Shown here: positions 38,119 to 50,314 of the stretch, one piece after another | How positions within the stretch are numbered: the first letter of the stretch is position 1 | Layout of the letters: each line of letters opens with the position of its first letter | NCBI GenBank assembly: GCA_013420905.1 | Contig: JAAXNY010000009.1 | Span: forward strand, 558,001 to 622,000 | DNA: 64,000 bases | DNA from: Collybia mongolica | Lineage: Eukaryota; Basidiomycota; Agaricomycetes; Agaricales; Clitocybaceae | Reading direction: 5' to 3' | Translations under genes and position numbers: made by a program | Notes under the pieces: model-generated | What the model was told of the DNA's origin: nothing | Databases searched by the model: none | The model's input: the letters and a program-made list of their open reading frames with translations, nothing else

Positions 38119-38473
38119 CAGTGTTGGCCAAGTCATTGACATGTCATGAAGGTTGCCTTACAGTTGGCCGACTGTCAGTGATTGACAGTACCTGACTTGA
38201 CCACGACCCTATGTCTACAAGTTGCATAATAGACTTTAAATTGCGATTATCATGCGTGATTCGCTAAGACCTTTACGATAACAGTGTCAATCAAACAAAA
38301 AGCCAACATAGATTAACCAGAGACAAACATCAGGCATCCCAATATGGATGGACCCTTCTGATTTCGGAATCACGTGCGAGTCATTCCATTTCAGACGGGT
38401 CATGACTTATCATCAAAAAGTCGTCAAGCCACTTTGATGACTGTCACCTTAAAGTCATGACTGGCCAACACTG
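38119..38473. mobile_element. MITE, hAT-like (8-bp target duplication)
   Basis: A 355-nt segment starts CAGTGTTGGCCA (38119-38130) and ends with its exact reverse complement (38462-38473). The arms continue imperfectly inward (AGTCATTGAC versus GTCATGAC, reverse-complemented). The eight bases outside each end are identical, ACCAACAC (38111-38118 and 38474-38481). An 8-bp duplication and a terminus starting CAGTG are hallmarks of hAT transposons. No open frame is present, so it is non-autonomous. Confidence 0.8.
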
Positions 38474-38481
38474 ACCAACAC

Positions 38482-39205
38482 CGTCTTCAGTACTGTTTCA
38501 TTTGCTGGATCGTTGTCGTGAGAGCCAGAATCGAATCGATATAAATATTTACTCGATAAAGCAGAAAAAGGAACTCGAAGCGAAGAAGATCGCATAACGG
38601 AGTTAATACAGGAAAGTAAAAGGAGGAATCAAGAACAGGCCCTGCCTAGAGTACCATGTGAATATAGGAACACATCCAAATGGTGCGTGTTCAATTTAGA
38701 GATACGTGGTGACAAGATAAGGAAAGAAGCCAGGGCAAAAAAAAAAGTTGTCCATGAGATAACGAAAAAAATCGGCAGAGATGGACTATACTCGTGCTGA
38801 GTGTCAATAAATAGATAATGAAACAAGATGTGCGGGGCGAGAGATGCTGGCTGTAGGTGATGATATTGGTTGTCTGTTGTGGACATTAGAAACTGTTTGC
38901 GATCCAGCAATGCGTCAAAGAGGCATGGCGGGACTGCGGCGTTGCAGAGTGTCAGAGCTGCTAGTGCTATGTGGTGAGTAGGAAAAAGGAGTGGTGTGCC
39001 ATAGAGTGTGCTTGAGGGTCTTGAATCTTGTTGAGTCATAGGGTGGAGACATGAAGAGGGTCGTTCGCTAAATTTTTTGGCGGTCTTGCGAGATTTTGAT
39101 ACATAGGACCGGGCGTATGTTTTCCATGATCCCGTGTTGAGGAAATGGAAGGCCTGGCTTGACGTGAAAGGGCATCACGGTAGTCATCAATGTTGAAAAG
39201 GCTAT
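38482..39205. other. CDC25 3' flank
   Basis: Contains an unsupported minus-strand open frame at 38629-39039 with skewed composition and no domain. It probably includes the CDC25 3' UTR. Confidence 0.35.
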
Positions 39206-41485
39206 TTAATATGCCATCCGAGTAGGGTTGTAGGTTTCGGCACGAGCTATAGGTGCACGCCCCATCCTTTTGCCTTTAAGCGCAGCCGCCTTCGTTGGTG
39301 GAGGACAAGGACTATCGCCAAGATCAGTATCAGTATCGTCGGCATCTGCAGTAGAATTTCCGTCTTCAGCAAGCGTCATCAGGGAGGCTCCTCCGCCTCT
39401 GCGAGTGCGTGCTGCATTCGCGGCGGCAAAGAGAGGATTGGGTCCACCACTGGGTGCTGTGTTCCGTTTCTGTTGTTGGGACATAAGAGATGTTTTACCA
39501 ACGCCATCACCGTACGCATATGACTTGTGGCGTCCGAATTTTGCTTTGCGGAACTGATCTAAGTCCTCACGACGAGAAGCGCTATGTTCGGGATCATCCA
39601 TAGTCACATATGCGGGCGGCTCGCAGCGATGCGGCGACGTCTTGAAATATTGGCAGTAACCCCCTTCAAGGATATACACTTCCGGGAAATGGATCTTGGG
39701 GTAAACATGGTTGTTCATTAGTCGATCCTTGCCACGTAAGTGCTTGGCGCTGAAGATTCCTGATTAAGTATGGAAGAGAAAATGGAAGAGCACAACAACT
39801 TACAATGTCGGCGCTCGTTTCGCACTGAACTCGCAATGGAAAACAAGAATAGTTTTCATAACAGAATCGCCGCTCACGGATGGTCTGGGTTTAGTCAAGC
39901 TGGGGCCGAGTAAGAGTTCTTCAACAGCATTGGTTGTATTGATGTTGACAGCGCCGGGGATGTGCCCGCCGGCATACTCGTAGTCGAATCGACAGTCGAT
40001 GACGTGATAGTCAACGATTTGGGAGTCGAATCTACCATCCAATAATTTATCCAGCTGTCATAATGTTTAGTCGGCCGAAGGACAGGCCCGAAAAGTTATA
40101 GCGTACATACCGTTTCTGCAGTGACCCTCATAAGTCCATCCTCGGTAACGCGGTGGCAAGGCAAAATTTTGCCATGCGCCTCGTTATCTCCAAACCCTGG
40201 CATTCCTGCGGCAAGGTATCTTGACGATGGACTTTCCCTCACCACCATGGCAGTTGCGCCTGTGAGTGGTCTGAAGTCCTCAGTACCATCACATCTCCTA
40301 ATTGTCTTCACTTGCTGGCGTTTCGAATAGGCTTGGGCGGGTGAGGACATATCTGGTCCGTCAAATGAAGACTCATCCTCAGAGGGCTCCATCAAGTGTG
40401 AAGGCGCGATAAGAGCAGAGAACGCACGGCGCACCGGAGGTGCTCCCTTCGGACTGTTGTCATTCACGCCAAGACCAGGGGATAGGACAGGATAAGCGGA
40501 TTGAAGCGCGTGGCTGTCCGTCGAATTAACCATAGCAGACAAGGCGGGTCGCCGAGGACGCTTCATGAAAGCTGATGAAGGCGCCCCGAGACCCTCCAGT
40601 GTTGGTTTGGCGAAACGATTAAGGAGAGACCCGCTTGCCATCCTCTCGAACTTAGCTTGTGAGGGAGATGGAAGCATCGGAGATGATGAATTTTCATGCT
40701 CGAACACTCGATGGGGCTCTGGAGATAGAGAGCGACGTTTCTTTGGTTGAGGTGCAGCGGGAGAGTCAAGCGATCGACGAGGTGACATGGTGTCAAAGAA
40801 AAGCGTATTGAATCCGGTGGTGGTCGGTGCAGCAGAGTGTGGGACGGGAGAAAATGAATATACCGATACAGCGGGTTCAGCTACGAATGACGATGTGTCG
40901 ACATCCATTGCATCATCTACTGGTGACGGCGGCTCTTGCGGAGGCTGACAAGGAGAGGAAGAAGCACATGTACTGGTCAACCAACTGTAAGCCACCCTTT
41001 GAAATTGGTCTCACCGAAGGTTTCTTTTCTGGAACTTGGAGGGCCGCGAGCCACTCGTTTGGCAGGGCGGAGCGCTGAGTCTTCTTCGCTTGAACAGAGC
41101 CAGCTGGCTTCACAGTGGGACCCGGGGCAATAGTAGGACTAGCTGCCAGCCCATTGCTTATGTCGCTCCCGAACAAACGGGCAGCGCTTGTGAAGGCTCG
41201 GGGACGAATTGTTTGCTTGCTAGTGAACCGCGATGTTGCTGGTTTCGGTGCTGGTGCGGGCGAAATATCCATAGGTTCCGCATATTCGGTGTCTGGGGCA
41301 AGGGCAGTAGGTTCATGAGGAGGGGAATGTAATGAGACCGTCGACGCGAAGGAATGTTCGAGGTCGGAAGAAAGGAAATCGTCAATTTCGTCGCATGCGC
41401 GAACGAAACGTTGGCTCCGTTTGCGTGTAAGCGCGGATGGTGGTAGTAGAAATTGCGAGCTTGATGTTGGCGCGAAAAAAGCCAT
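39206..41485 (-). CDS. CDC25: M-phase inducer phosphatase Cdc25
   Basis: This dual-specificity phosphatase activates Cdk1 at mitotic entry. The rhodanese-type catalytic domain lies near the C-terminus: VTAETLDKLLDGRFD, then DYHVIDCRFDYEYAGGHIPG, then VFHCEFSAKRAPTF, where HC-x5-R is the active site. It continues with FPEVYILEGGYCQYF. The aspartate/tyrosine pair CRFDYEY and GGHI are standard for Cdc25. The N-terminal two thirds is disordered and rich in S-P and T-P pairs (MSPRRSLDSP, RSLSPEP), likely targets of CDK and checkpoint kinases. The C-terminal tail after the domain is basic, ending PTRMAY. The Met at 41485 (MAFFAPTSSS) is preferred; a Met at 41569 is in frame but may be upstream leader or be removed by a small intron. 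Confidence 0.92.
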
Positions 41486-41569
41486 TTCAAAAGCTATGTC
41501 AGTCTCTAGGTATCTCTTCTGTTTCTTACGAGAGGGTCTTGAATCTAGATAGTGATGGGGGTGGTACAT

Positions 41570-42821
41570 GGTAGAGCAGGTTGGTCGGAATAAAACCGGG
41601 GTCGGTCGAAGTTGATGTACAAGTTGGTTGTGGTTGGTGGCACAAAAATGTCGGAAATAGTCGATGATAACACAAATGGTGGCACAAGTTACAGTGAAGA
41701 TAAGAGAAAGAAATAACTATACGTTAGTGGTACTGGAAAAAGTCTGAGGGAAAGGCAGGCGACAAACCAGCGTCCCGTGGGTCCTGAAATTGTAATCGTT
41801 ACTAGCTGGATGGTTATATATTGCAGCTGGCTGGAACAATGGATGTTAGCATTTGGAGTGTCGGGTTAGGCAGAGATCGAGATTTCGGAAGCACTGAATC
41901 CATTGTCCGCCCAACATGGTTGGAAAAGTGATGACAAAGTTGGTTCAACCGCGATTGCACCGTATGGGTTGCAATGGAGTCTCGCACTTCGCCGAAAACT
42001 GTGAAACAAAGGAGACTTGCCTGGAGCGTAATGAGTGTGTTGACGGAGGAGGCCGCGCCTTGAGAGAAACAGAGAAGAACTTGGGATTAGCACAATAGCA
42101 CAATGATGGTGGTCTGGCGAAAGCGCGTCGAGGCGAGGTTCTCACGTCTTGAGCGAAAAGGGTAAGCAAACCAGGCTTGTGGACACTTGTGGGTCCAATC
42201 GGTCCGCGCCTGCCAAATTTAGTTTCTTCTTTGCTTTTTCGGGCACCAGAAGGCGGTCCACTCACTGAAATAACAAAAGATGGGTGTCTCTGGGCAGCTA
42301 GAGGCGCGCTGAGGATGATGGTACTGCTCGTCCACGCGCTGGAGAAGGGTAAAAGGTACAAACACGCGTTTCTTCCACAGCGCTTGCCCAATTTCTCCTT
42401 TATTTGGCTCTTGTTAGCCAATGTTCAACTTTACACGTGACCGCGTGTGACGTTCCTGACGACCAACCAACATCAAATTTCGTTAATTTTTGCATTCCTT
42501 TGTTCCGAATATGCCAAATGGTGGCGTCCCTCGGCCTCGAGGCTGTTTCACACACCACTCCACGTCATCACACCTTGGCAAAATCTCAATTTCACCCCCA
42601 AAAAACAACGAAAGCGCGTAGGTTCAAGTCGAGCGCGCCATGTATTCCCGGTCCACCAGAACATTCACGCATTGACATACGTCCCACCGCTTCATATGTC
42701 AGACTGCGCTCACCCGATATGTTTTTGGCCTCTCGGCGAAATCCTCACCCCCATCTAACGTGAATCCCATATGTCAAATTCTGTTGCCAATCAAGCGAAA
42801 ATATCGGGTGCATTTTTACTC
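41570..42821. other. Spacer between CDC25 and IAH1
   Basis: About 1.25 kb. A minus-strand frame at 41945-42421 (158 codons) is open, but its Ser/Pro/Arg mix has no domain and lies where the CDC25 promoter is expected. I do not call it a gene. Confidence 0.4.
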
Positions 42822-43733
42822 TTACAAGTTGGCGGCATCAATCCAGGGAGGGAAGGTTGATGGGAGGTTGTCAAAGTGCACTTCAGGATATTTCCTGCCA
42901 ATGACGTTGATGAGTGCATCATATAGAACCTACTCCATCCCATGACATATGAGTTCCACTCCTTGAGATCAAAAGAAATATGACTCACCTCGTATCCCGC
43001 CGCATTCAAGTGAAGCCCATCATCCAAATATTTGGTTAAATCGCGTTCTTTCATCCCCGCGCCCTCCCACAATGGTGTCCAGATGTCTACAAATGCGACG
43101 CCCTTGTCATGAGCGACGTCCTTGACCGCATCAGCATACAATCTCGTCGTCTGGAAATTTCGATCCAACGCGACAGGTGGATTGCGGGATTGCAAATCAG
43201 CCAGACGCTGATGTGTATTCACCGGTGGCGGCGAAATCATTACAATACGGGTGGCTGGAGAGTAGTAGGGCGACGTCTCATCTTGGACCATATCTATAAG
43301 TTCTTTCAGGTTTGCGACGAATCTATCGAGTGGGACATGCTGTGGCGATGGCTTGATGCACGCATCGTTGGCCCCAAACCAAATCGTCAGTATTCGTATC
43401 TTGGGTGCATTCAGCTGATCACGCTTTGTTGCGAGACACTGTCATATCATCGGGGTTAGATTGGTAGTTATTAACATGGGGATGTCGGGATGGAAACGCA
43501 CCCGTTCGAAGACCGGCTTCGCCCAATCTGTGTTGTATCCTGATAGTCCCCTGTTCAACACATCGAGCTTTCGCGCATATACATCTAAGTCGTGTCGATT
43601 ATTGATGGGGTGATCGAATATGAGCTCGCTCACGAGAGAGACGGGCTCCAAATCCATCAAGCCCTGGCTCCCAACCTCCTTGGGTGATGGAGTCGCCAAA
43701 TAGCATGATCGTGTCTTGGATGGTTGCTGCCAT
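42822..43733 (-). CDS. IAH1: SGNH esterase, IAH1-type
   Basis: This is a GDSL/SGNH hydrolase of about 250 residues in four exons, resembling yeast isoamyl-acetate hydrolase Iah1. All four blocks are present: LFGDSITQGGW (Ser nucleophile), LNRGLSGYNTDWAK (Gly), WFGANDACIKP (Asn), and DDGLHLNAAGYE (catalytic Asp and His). The first exon starts MAATIQDTIM and ends at a gtgagc donor after ARLS; the second joins as HVYARKLDVL. The last exon gives VLYDALINVIGRKYPEVHFD and ends IDAANL. Family members hydrolyse short acetate esters; the natural substrate here is unknown. No signal peptide is seen, so it is cytosolic. It shares a 190-nt divergent promoter with SEN34. Confidence 0.9.
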
Positions 43734-43922
43734 GACCCGGTACTTTTTAGTACAACAGTAACAATTTACAGTCTAGTTCAAGCTTATCTGAAATCCTCAA
43801 TTTGTCGGAGTGCAAGCGTTCAATATGTTCAAGATGGCAGCAATCTAATCGCTATGCACATTTGTGATCATCGGGTATCGCCGATACCCTGTTACCCTTT
43901 TTACTTGTCTTTAACATTAACC
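43734..43922. promoter_or_regulatory. Bidirectional promoter, IAH1 / SEN34
   Basis: Only 189 nt separate the two divergent start codons, so the transcripts must start from a shared, compact region. No named site is claimed. Confidence 0.55.
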
Positions 43923-45097
43923 ATGAGCGCAGACGTTCGAAGAATACCACTTCGAATAGTAAATAGGAGGGCATATGTCTGGGACGTAGATGGTGCTGTT
44001 TCCAAATTCCTGATACGCGCTTCGTCACAGAAAAAACGCATCTAACATTTTATATCAAGGACAGACATAGCGACGATCCGTTCAAAGTACCACATATGTG
44101 GTATTCTAGTAGGGACTCTTCCACACTTGTCCCAACAAAATGTTTTCTTGGGTGTTCCGCTCGTTCTTATGCCAGAGGAGGTGGTCCTCCTGGTTGAAAA
44201 TGGTACGGTTTGAAACTTTCAGATTAAGGGGATGTCCTGACTCATTTATGCTTTTTTTGTTCCCGCGCAGAGCTAGCGGTCCTGATCGATGATCCGTGCG
44301 CCCATCCAGAGCCAACGCTCGAACAACTTCAACGGTGGAATGCAGGACAAAAGGAAGCTATCAGGCAACAACTTGCCACGACGGAAGCGAAGGGTGCCAA
44401 GGAGAGCGCGAGGCAGGGCCGTGCCATGTCGGAAGAGGCACTGCAGAAAAGAAGACTACGGGAAGAAAGAAGGCTGGCGAAAGCCAGTGAGGCTGCAGAG
44501 GCTGCCACTGCCTCAGATGGGCCATCAGCATTCTTTGCACCTGAACCCGTCTCTAGACCGACTGAAGCTACGTCACCTTCAACAGCATCTGGTATCGATA
44601 CTCAGGCCATGAAGTTGACATCCATACCACATTCCATTGTCATTCCTGCTCCTTCATCGTCTCTGGAGTGGTATGACCCAGATATGGTTTCGTATACCAC
44701 GGTCAAGGCTGCGAAAGAAGCTGGTGTCTGGGCTTACCCATCCGATGTCCAGGAGAGAGCGAAGTGTGGTGTCTTCAGGAGTCTATGGGAGCAAGGATAC
44801 TTCATGGGTGGAGGAATCAAGTTCGGAGGAGATTATCTGGTATATCCTGGTTTGTGTTCCACCTGCTCTAGTTGTACGGCTCAAATTGATAAGATATGTC
44901 AAGGTGATCCATTGCGCTATCATTCACACTTCGCTGCATCTATTGTGGAGTCCCCGATAACCCCTCTACGACCTATGGAGATCGTCGCACACGGCAGGCT
45001 GGGGACGGCAACAAAAAAAGTTCATTTGCTATGTGGCTGGGATGACGAGAAGAAAGAAACATCCTACCTCTCTATCGAATGGGCAGGCTTTGGCTGA
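43923..45097 (+). CDS. SEN34: tRNA-splicing endonuclease subunit Sen34
   Basis: This is one of the two catalytic subunits of the tetrameric enzyme that cuts introns from pre-tRNA; Sen34 cleaves the 3' splice site. Exon 1 gives MSADVRRIPLRIVNRRAYVW, and the next exon joins as DVDATIRSKYHICGILVGTL. A charged coiled middle part (EEALQKRRLREERR) and a Ser/Pro linker follow. The catalytic domain has GVFRSLWEQGYFMGGGIKFG, then DYLVYPGDPLRYHSHFAAS (Tyr and His), then ATKKVHLLCGW (Lys), completing the Tyr-His-Lys triad. An intron after VYPG must be removed to give VYPGDPLRYHSH; it is open in frame when retained. Length is about 310 residues. Confidence 0.93.
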
Positions 45098-45184
45098 CGG
45101 GCACGCATATATCTGGGTTGTACAAAGTGGGTATAATGCAGTGTAAATTGTAGAGACCGTTTAAAGCAAACATCCTTGGACGTC

Positions 45185-46674
45185 CTAATCTTCCTTCCGT
45201 CTCCCAATATTGATACGGTCCCTCGTTGACCGCACGGGTGCTTTGGGACCGTGTTTCACCTCTGGCAGCTCTATAGTATCTCCATCTTCGACATTCTCTC
45301 GTGCATCGTTGAGTGCCCGATTTCGTGCGGTTGAGCTTCTCCTAGGAGAGTCACCTCCAACACTAAGAATTTTGACTAAAAGATCATTTAACCACATCAC
45401 GATGCCAAATACTGGAATTCGTATGGGGACAAATGGCGACGGATGTCGAATTGTATCCGAATCGTCTTGTGGGCAAGGGTTATAAGGATCAATTGGGACG
45501 GGCCGACCGTGCATAGCCAGAATGATGAACTAGTCGAATGCACAAACTGTGTCAAAAGCAAGGTTACAAGCCAAATGAAAGGCCATACCACGGGAAATAC
45601 CAGGGCAAATATAGCAGCGTTAGCAAGCCCTGTCGCACATGTGCAAAGTGCAGCGCTGGGGAGACCTGAAGCGAAAAGGTAATTAGGGCGATGTCTCGGA
45701 GTCGTCAAATGAAGGACCCACCAAATGCAAGATAGTAGGCCCATCTTTCTTCTAAATGACGAACCCTTCGTGGCAATGACAGGCCCCGGGCGATCCATAC
45801 AAACCTACGGATTCATTAGTGGCATCTCAAGAGACGACTAACGTGCTTACTCGAAACAATAATAACTACGCAATGCCCAGTTAGCACTAACTATTCTTCA
45901 GGCTTTGTTCATTGAACTCACGCGTCGAGCCAACACAAGAATATAAACCCAGCAGGCCGCCCGATATAGGGAATATTTCGCAAGGCGAAAGAGAGAACAA
46001 CAGAGGTGAAGACCATTACGACGCGATATGCAGACGTGGCGATTGCTGTGAGCATCCCAGTATACGTCACTGGTTGTTGTGCTCCCGCCTGGGAGCCGTG
46101 ATAAAGTGTAAAGGTTCGTCTAGCGATTGTAGAACACCAAGTACTCTGTTGTAGATCAAGCATCAGAAACCATCCTTACCGAGAGCCATTTGTGGAGGGA
46201 TTTATTTGATTTTGACAAGTTCTAAGATAGCCACTTACATTGAGATAGAACGATGTTCCTACAACGGGAAAAAGCCAGAGTGCTTGGTAGAACCATCCAA
46301 TATTCCTGTGAAACCATTTCTGTTGTCCTTGAACAAGAGGAAGGAGAAGTAGATCAAATATGTATATTGAGGCTAGGGAAAGGGAATTGAGAAGTAGGGA
46401 TTTATATATGTTGGCTCGAATCTCGGCGTCGCTGTAATATGAACGGATAAGTACAACGATACGTTTTGAAAAGCTTACTTACTTACCCCACGACAGCAGA
46501 GACGACTATGTTCCAGCGAAATGCGTCATAGAGGCCCCTCCATGCCCAAGTTAGTTGGAGCCTAAGGGAGCTCTGAATGGAAAGGAAAGACGGATAAGCC
46601 GAACGGGATAAGATGCGGGAAGGCGGATACTGATATGATTGTAGACGTGCTGATGGGTTGGATGCCACAGACAT
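45185..46674 (-). CDS. EI24-family ER membrane protein
   Basis: This polytopic membrane protein is built from about seven exons. It starts MSVASNPSARLQSYQYPPSR, then LTWAWRGLYDAFRWNIVVSA. Hydrophobic segments include SLASIYIFDLLLLPLV, WLFPVVGTSFYLN and GLANAAIFALVFPVY. The diagnostic block YRVVMVFTSVVLSFALRNIP and IGRPAGFIFLCWLDAYYCFE is followed by FVWIARGLSLPRRVRHLEER and WAYYLAFGLPSAALC. This matches the etoposide-induced 2.4 family. The C-terminus is cytosolic and charged, ending INIGRRKED. Animal EI24 is an ER protein tied to autophagy; the fungal role is poorly known. Small exons (TTATTATTGTTTCGA is one, 15 nt) were placed by phase. The ATG at 46674 was chosen as the first true ATG. Confidence 0.82.
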
Positions 46675-47200
46675 TAAGCTAAGGACCAACAGACTTTCAA
46701 TGGCCTGGAGGTATGTAGGTACTTACAGGTCGAATCGGAACTGGACGCCGACAATCCTACTCGGAACAAACCCTAACCAGAAACTCGGGCATGCCACGTG
46801 CCTGGGGTTTCAAATCACGCGACACAGCTAAGTCACGAATCTGCAACGTACTATTACAGTGGGGAACAGTATATAGATCTTTGTCCTCCCCTTCTGCTAC
46901 ACTGTTACAAGTACTGTAAGCTATGGCAGCAAAGACGAACGCGCATACATAGTACACTCCCGCGGCAATAAATTACTTTACACAGGAGAGATGAAATGTG
47001 AACCAACAAACAGATATAAAAAAAGAACGGGGATAAACGACGCGAGAGGACAGGGATATGAGACACACACAAGGGAGTAATAGGATGATCAGCGGGCCAG
47101 TAATGTTCCACATCTTGTATAAATAGACATGACTCGACAGATGGACGGCAGAATAATAGTAGGGTGTGTGAGCAAACATGAGAGAAGAATTGAAGCACTT
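46675..47200. other. Spacer between the EI24 gene and H1
   Basis: About 525 nt upstream of the EI24-family gene and downstream of H1. Minus-strand frames present are hydrophobic but begin and end without splice or start support. Confidence 0.4.
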
Positions 47201-48525
47201 TCAAGACCTCTTGGTTGGCTATAGAGGGCACACAATGAGTCAAGAACACAAGACATTCAACGAAAATCTCACCTTCTTCCTTGGTGCTGAGGCAGCCTTC
47301 GCTGGTGTGGCTTTAGCAGAAGGCTTAGCCTTCGCAGCGGGCTTCTTACCAGGTGCCTTCTTGGCTGCAGCTTTAGCTTTAGCAGGAGCTGTAGTACCAG
47401 TTACAGCCTGATTAAATGGGAGTGCGGCAGTGAGCAGTGCGAGGAGGAAGCTCTCGTCATGGTTTTCACCTTCTTAACAGGTGCGCGCTTAGACGCAACG
47501 GCAGTCTTCTTCGTGGGTGCAGCTTTTGGCTTGCCAGCAAGGACCTTCTTTGCGGGAGAGGCTTTCTTCGTTACTGTAGGTTTAACCTTGGCTGAAGGCT
47601 TCTTCGTGGCCGCTGCCGGTGCCTTCGTAGCTGGCTTTGCTGCTGTCTTGGTAAATTTCGCCGTCGCAGCCTTCGCTGTGGCGGCTTTCTTTGTTGTAGT
47701 GGTCTTTGTCGGGGAAGCTTTTTTTGTTGTGGCGGCCTTGATTGCTGTGGACTTGGTCGCCGCTCTAGGCTTGGTAGTAACTTTGGGTTTGGCAGCAGGT
47801 TTATTCTGATATCGCCTAATCAATATGACAGAACACCTGATTCTCGAGGATAGCATCACCTCTTTCGTAGCAGCATCAGCTGGTCTGGCCCTGGGGGCAA
47901 GCTTGACACGTCCCGAAGGTCCTGCAGGAAGCATCATCCACGACTATGATATGTGGCGTAGGGGGTAAGACATACCCTTGGGAAGAACAAAAATGCCCTT
48001 CTCGCTTCCGGTTCCCAGGGCCTTACCAAGTTGTGTGTTTTGAGCGGGACCAATAATGAGCCCATACTTCGACTCGACGTATCTAATTCCGTGTTAGTTG
48101 AAAAAAATATCATCTGGGCGTCGAACCTTACTTCTTGATCTGAGGGCGGGACACGCCAATACGGGCATCGTCCTTGTTTTCAATAATACACTCCTATTGC
48201 GATATGTTAGTGAAATGAAGGAAAACAGAAGATAGAATGGAAGAGTATAAATTGTGACGCTCCCGCGCAGAATTAGTAAGGGCGGGACTCGATAATAACA
48301 CTAACGACAAACCCTTCGCCCAGGGCCCTCCAATAAGCTACTGGTTGTGAGTAGTACTTCACTATCAACAAAAATAGAAGGAAACGGAAAAGGGCCAAAC
48401 TATCTACGGCGTAGAAAGGGATAATCACAGACCTTGATCATCTCAACCCATGTTGGGTGTGTGGGTATAGCCTTAGCGGGCTTCTTGGAGGCAGGTTTGG
48501 TGGTGGCAGTCTTCTTTGCGGACAT
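47201..48525 (-). CDS. Linker histone H1
   Basis: The start MSAKKTATTKPASKKPAKAI is followed by the globular winged-helix domain over several exons: PTHPTWVEMIKECIIENKDD, then ARIGVSRPQIKKYVESKYG, then QNTQLGKALGTGSEKGIFVL, ending GPSGRVKLAPRAR. The tail is Lys/Ala/Pro/Thr-rich with repeated TKKA, KPAA and ATKK, typical of H1. It binds the nucleosome dyad and linker DNA. Near the end, an intron after PVKK joins to AVTGTTAPAKAKAAAKKA, and a last short exon (PTKRS) closes at 47201. If the PVKK intron is kept, the frame ends at 47401 with a different tail. The second intron, inside the globular domain, is over 200 nt, long for this window. Length is about 275 residues. Confidence 0.92.
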
Positions 48526-50314
48526 TATACGATACAATTCTTACTTAGTAGGTGTTGTCAGACTTGGATAGAAGAATAGTGAGGAATGCCGAGATTCCAA
48601 ACTTGCGGAAGCGGGGTAAATAGTGGGCCTTGGTTGAAAAAGGGGTGTTTGATAACACTTTCTCGCTTGCCTATTTATATAAACACGATCGCGTCAACTC
48701 ACGTGACTCGGCGCGTCTCGATCAACAAAACTTGTGGAGTTAAGTCACTGGAAGCCGGTGCGACACCACCCTCTCCTTGAGCGCTCCCAATCCCTCAGAT
48801 CAGCCGAACGGTTATATCCTCAACGTCCCTAAGACGCTTGACGGTTAAACCTACAAGGATACGAACCAGAGCTCGTACAACGCGGTTTTATTTCCTGTTA
48901 AACAATCCTTGAAACAAAGGGTCACACGAGTATGACATACGCCCATTTTGGTAACAGGCCTGATCTCACCTGATGCATCGGACCATTTTAACGGATGACG
49001 GATGGTTGTATTGTGATTTGAATTTAATTTTTTACTTTAGTAATGCCGGTTTCGTACCTAAAGACGAAGGGCGAGTGATCGAGAGAGCATGACTGCGTTG
49101 GTATCACAGCTGGAGGCTTGTTTAACATCCCCCGGACCCAGGTCACCTTTGAATAGGGAACACGGTCCTGGGATATGCTATATATTGGATGATCATGATT
49201 AATGTCGAGGTAGACGAAACTCCAAAGAGGTTGATTAGATATTGAGAGGGTCCACCATATGATTGGATCGTGCACTCGGAAAGACGATTGTGGCCCCGCG
49301 ACGAATGAAATAAGTGTACGAACCGAAGGCAAAGCCTATGAATGCAAAGGTATGACACTAGGAATAAACGTAAAGCAAAGTCAAATCACCATAATAGAAA
49401 GGCAGCCTTCCGCCCGATGGTGGCCAGTGGCAATACGATTCCAACAAGCTGTCTTAGTAAGACAGTTGCACAGACAAATCATGCGGCTGTTGGCATGGAG
49501 TTCGACAAGGTGGTTGTGCGCGCGCACCAATATTGGGCGGAGGGGACGACGGCTAGCTTTGTGTTGAATGAACTACCATGGTTTCTGACGAGAAAACTAG
49601 GGCTAACACGGAATAAGCTCGAATTAGCCAGAGGGCAGAGGACGTAGGGATATACGAGTTCGGCGTAACGGTGGATGGTAGACATGGAATAAGATCCACG
49701 TCGTACATGTCCCGTACCCCCACACGACACAAAATAAAGAAGCATTGCGATAAGCATATCTTTCCCGTTCTCAGACATGGCATCAGGGAACGTGCAAGAA
49801 GCTATGCATGGTATGTAGTGTCTTGAGACGCGTCTCCTTCTGAGGCGAGAGTTTCGTTCCCTGTACTGAGGCTGAAGGTTGTGGCAATTATTGTGTAAGT
49901 GTGGTGGCTCGCATATCGATATCCGCTAGGGCCTCGTTTCGACCAGTAAGAAATAAAGCAGGATGTGGCTTTGTTTGAACACATGTACTCTATTTAAGGT
50001 CATGCGCTCACCCCGACAGTGGGTCACGTCACGACGTGACTGTGACCATGTAAATGCGGTGGTACATAGTTGTTTTCGCCGACAATCCATACCCCCCATG
50101 TCAATAACTCCTGCACTGAAAGCGTCTGCCAGGTCTGCATATCGGAACCTATGGCGTGCATCATCTGGAACATTCGCTGGTGAGCCACAAGTGTACCAAT
50201 GTATTCCTAGATAGAACATGACCTCCATTCAGGTGATGACCAAGTTCTGAAAGGTGAACTCATGCGCCCGTGATTGATTCTATATTAAATTCGCACGTAG
50301 CTTTCCGTTTGAAG
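48526..50314. other. Gene-poor region upstream of H1
   Basis: About 1.8 kb between two divergent genes. It contains the H1 promoter. Open frames of 60-100 codons occur on both strands but show no domain, signal peptide, CaaX end or consistent splicing. I see no inverted repeats like the MITEs at 37-38 kb. Confidence 0.4.
48672..48683 (-). promoter_or_regulatory. TATA-like box upstream of histone H1
   Basis: On the minus strand the bases read TTTATATAAATA, about 147 nt before the H1 start codon. Position and sequence fit a TATA element of a strongly expressed gene; this is inference only. Confidence 0.4.

Noticed and set aside
38629..39039. Minus-strand open frame of 136 codons as a gene
   Set aside because: It lies directly downstream of CDC25 on the same strand, has no domain or splice partner, and fits 3' UTR sequence.
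18008..41485. A cell-cycle gene cluster (SPC24, CDC27, CDC25 within about 23 kb)
   Set aside because: Unrelated housekeeping genes lie between them, they are not co-oriented as a unit, and fungi do not normally cluster these genes. Chance is the simpler explanation.
41945..42421. Minus-strand open frame of 158 codons as a gene
   Set aside because: It sits in the expected CDC25 promoter, its composition is Ser/Pro/Arg low-complexity, and nothing supports translation.
48780..50270. Small open frames as pheromone precursors or other genes
   Set aside because: None ends in a CaaX-type motif or shows a signal peptide or a phased splice partner.
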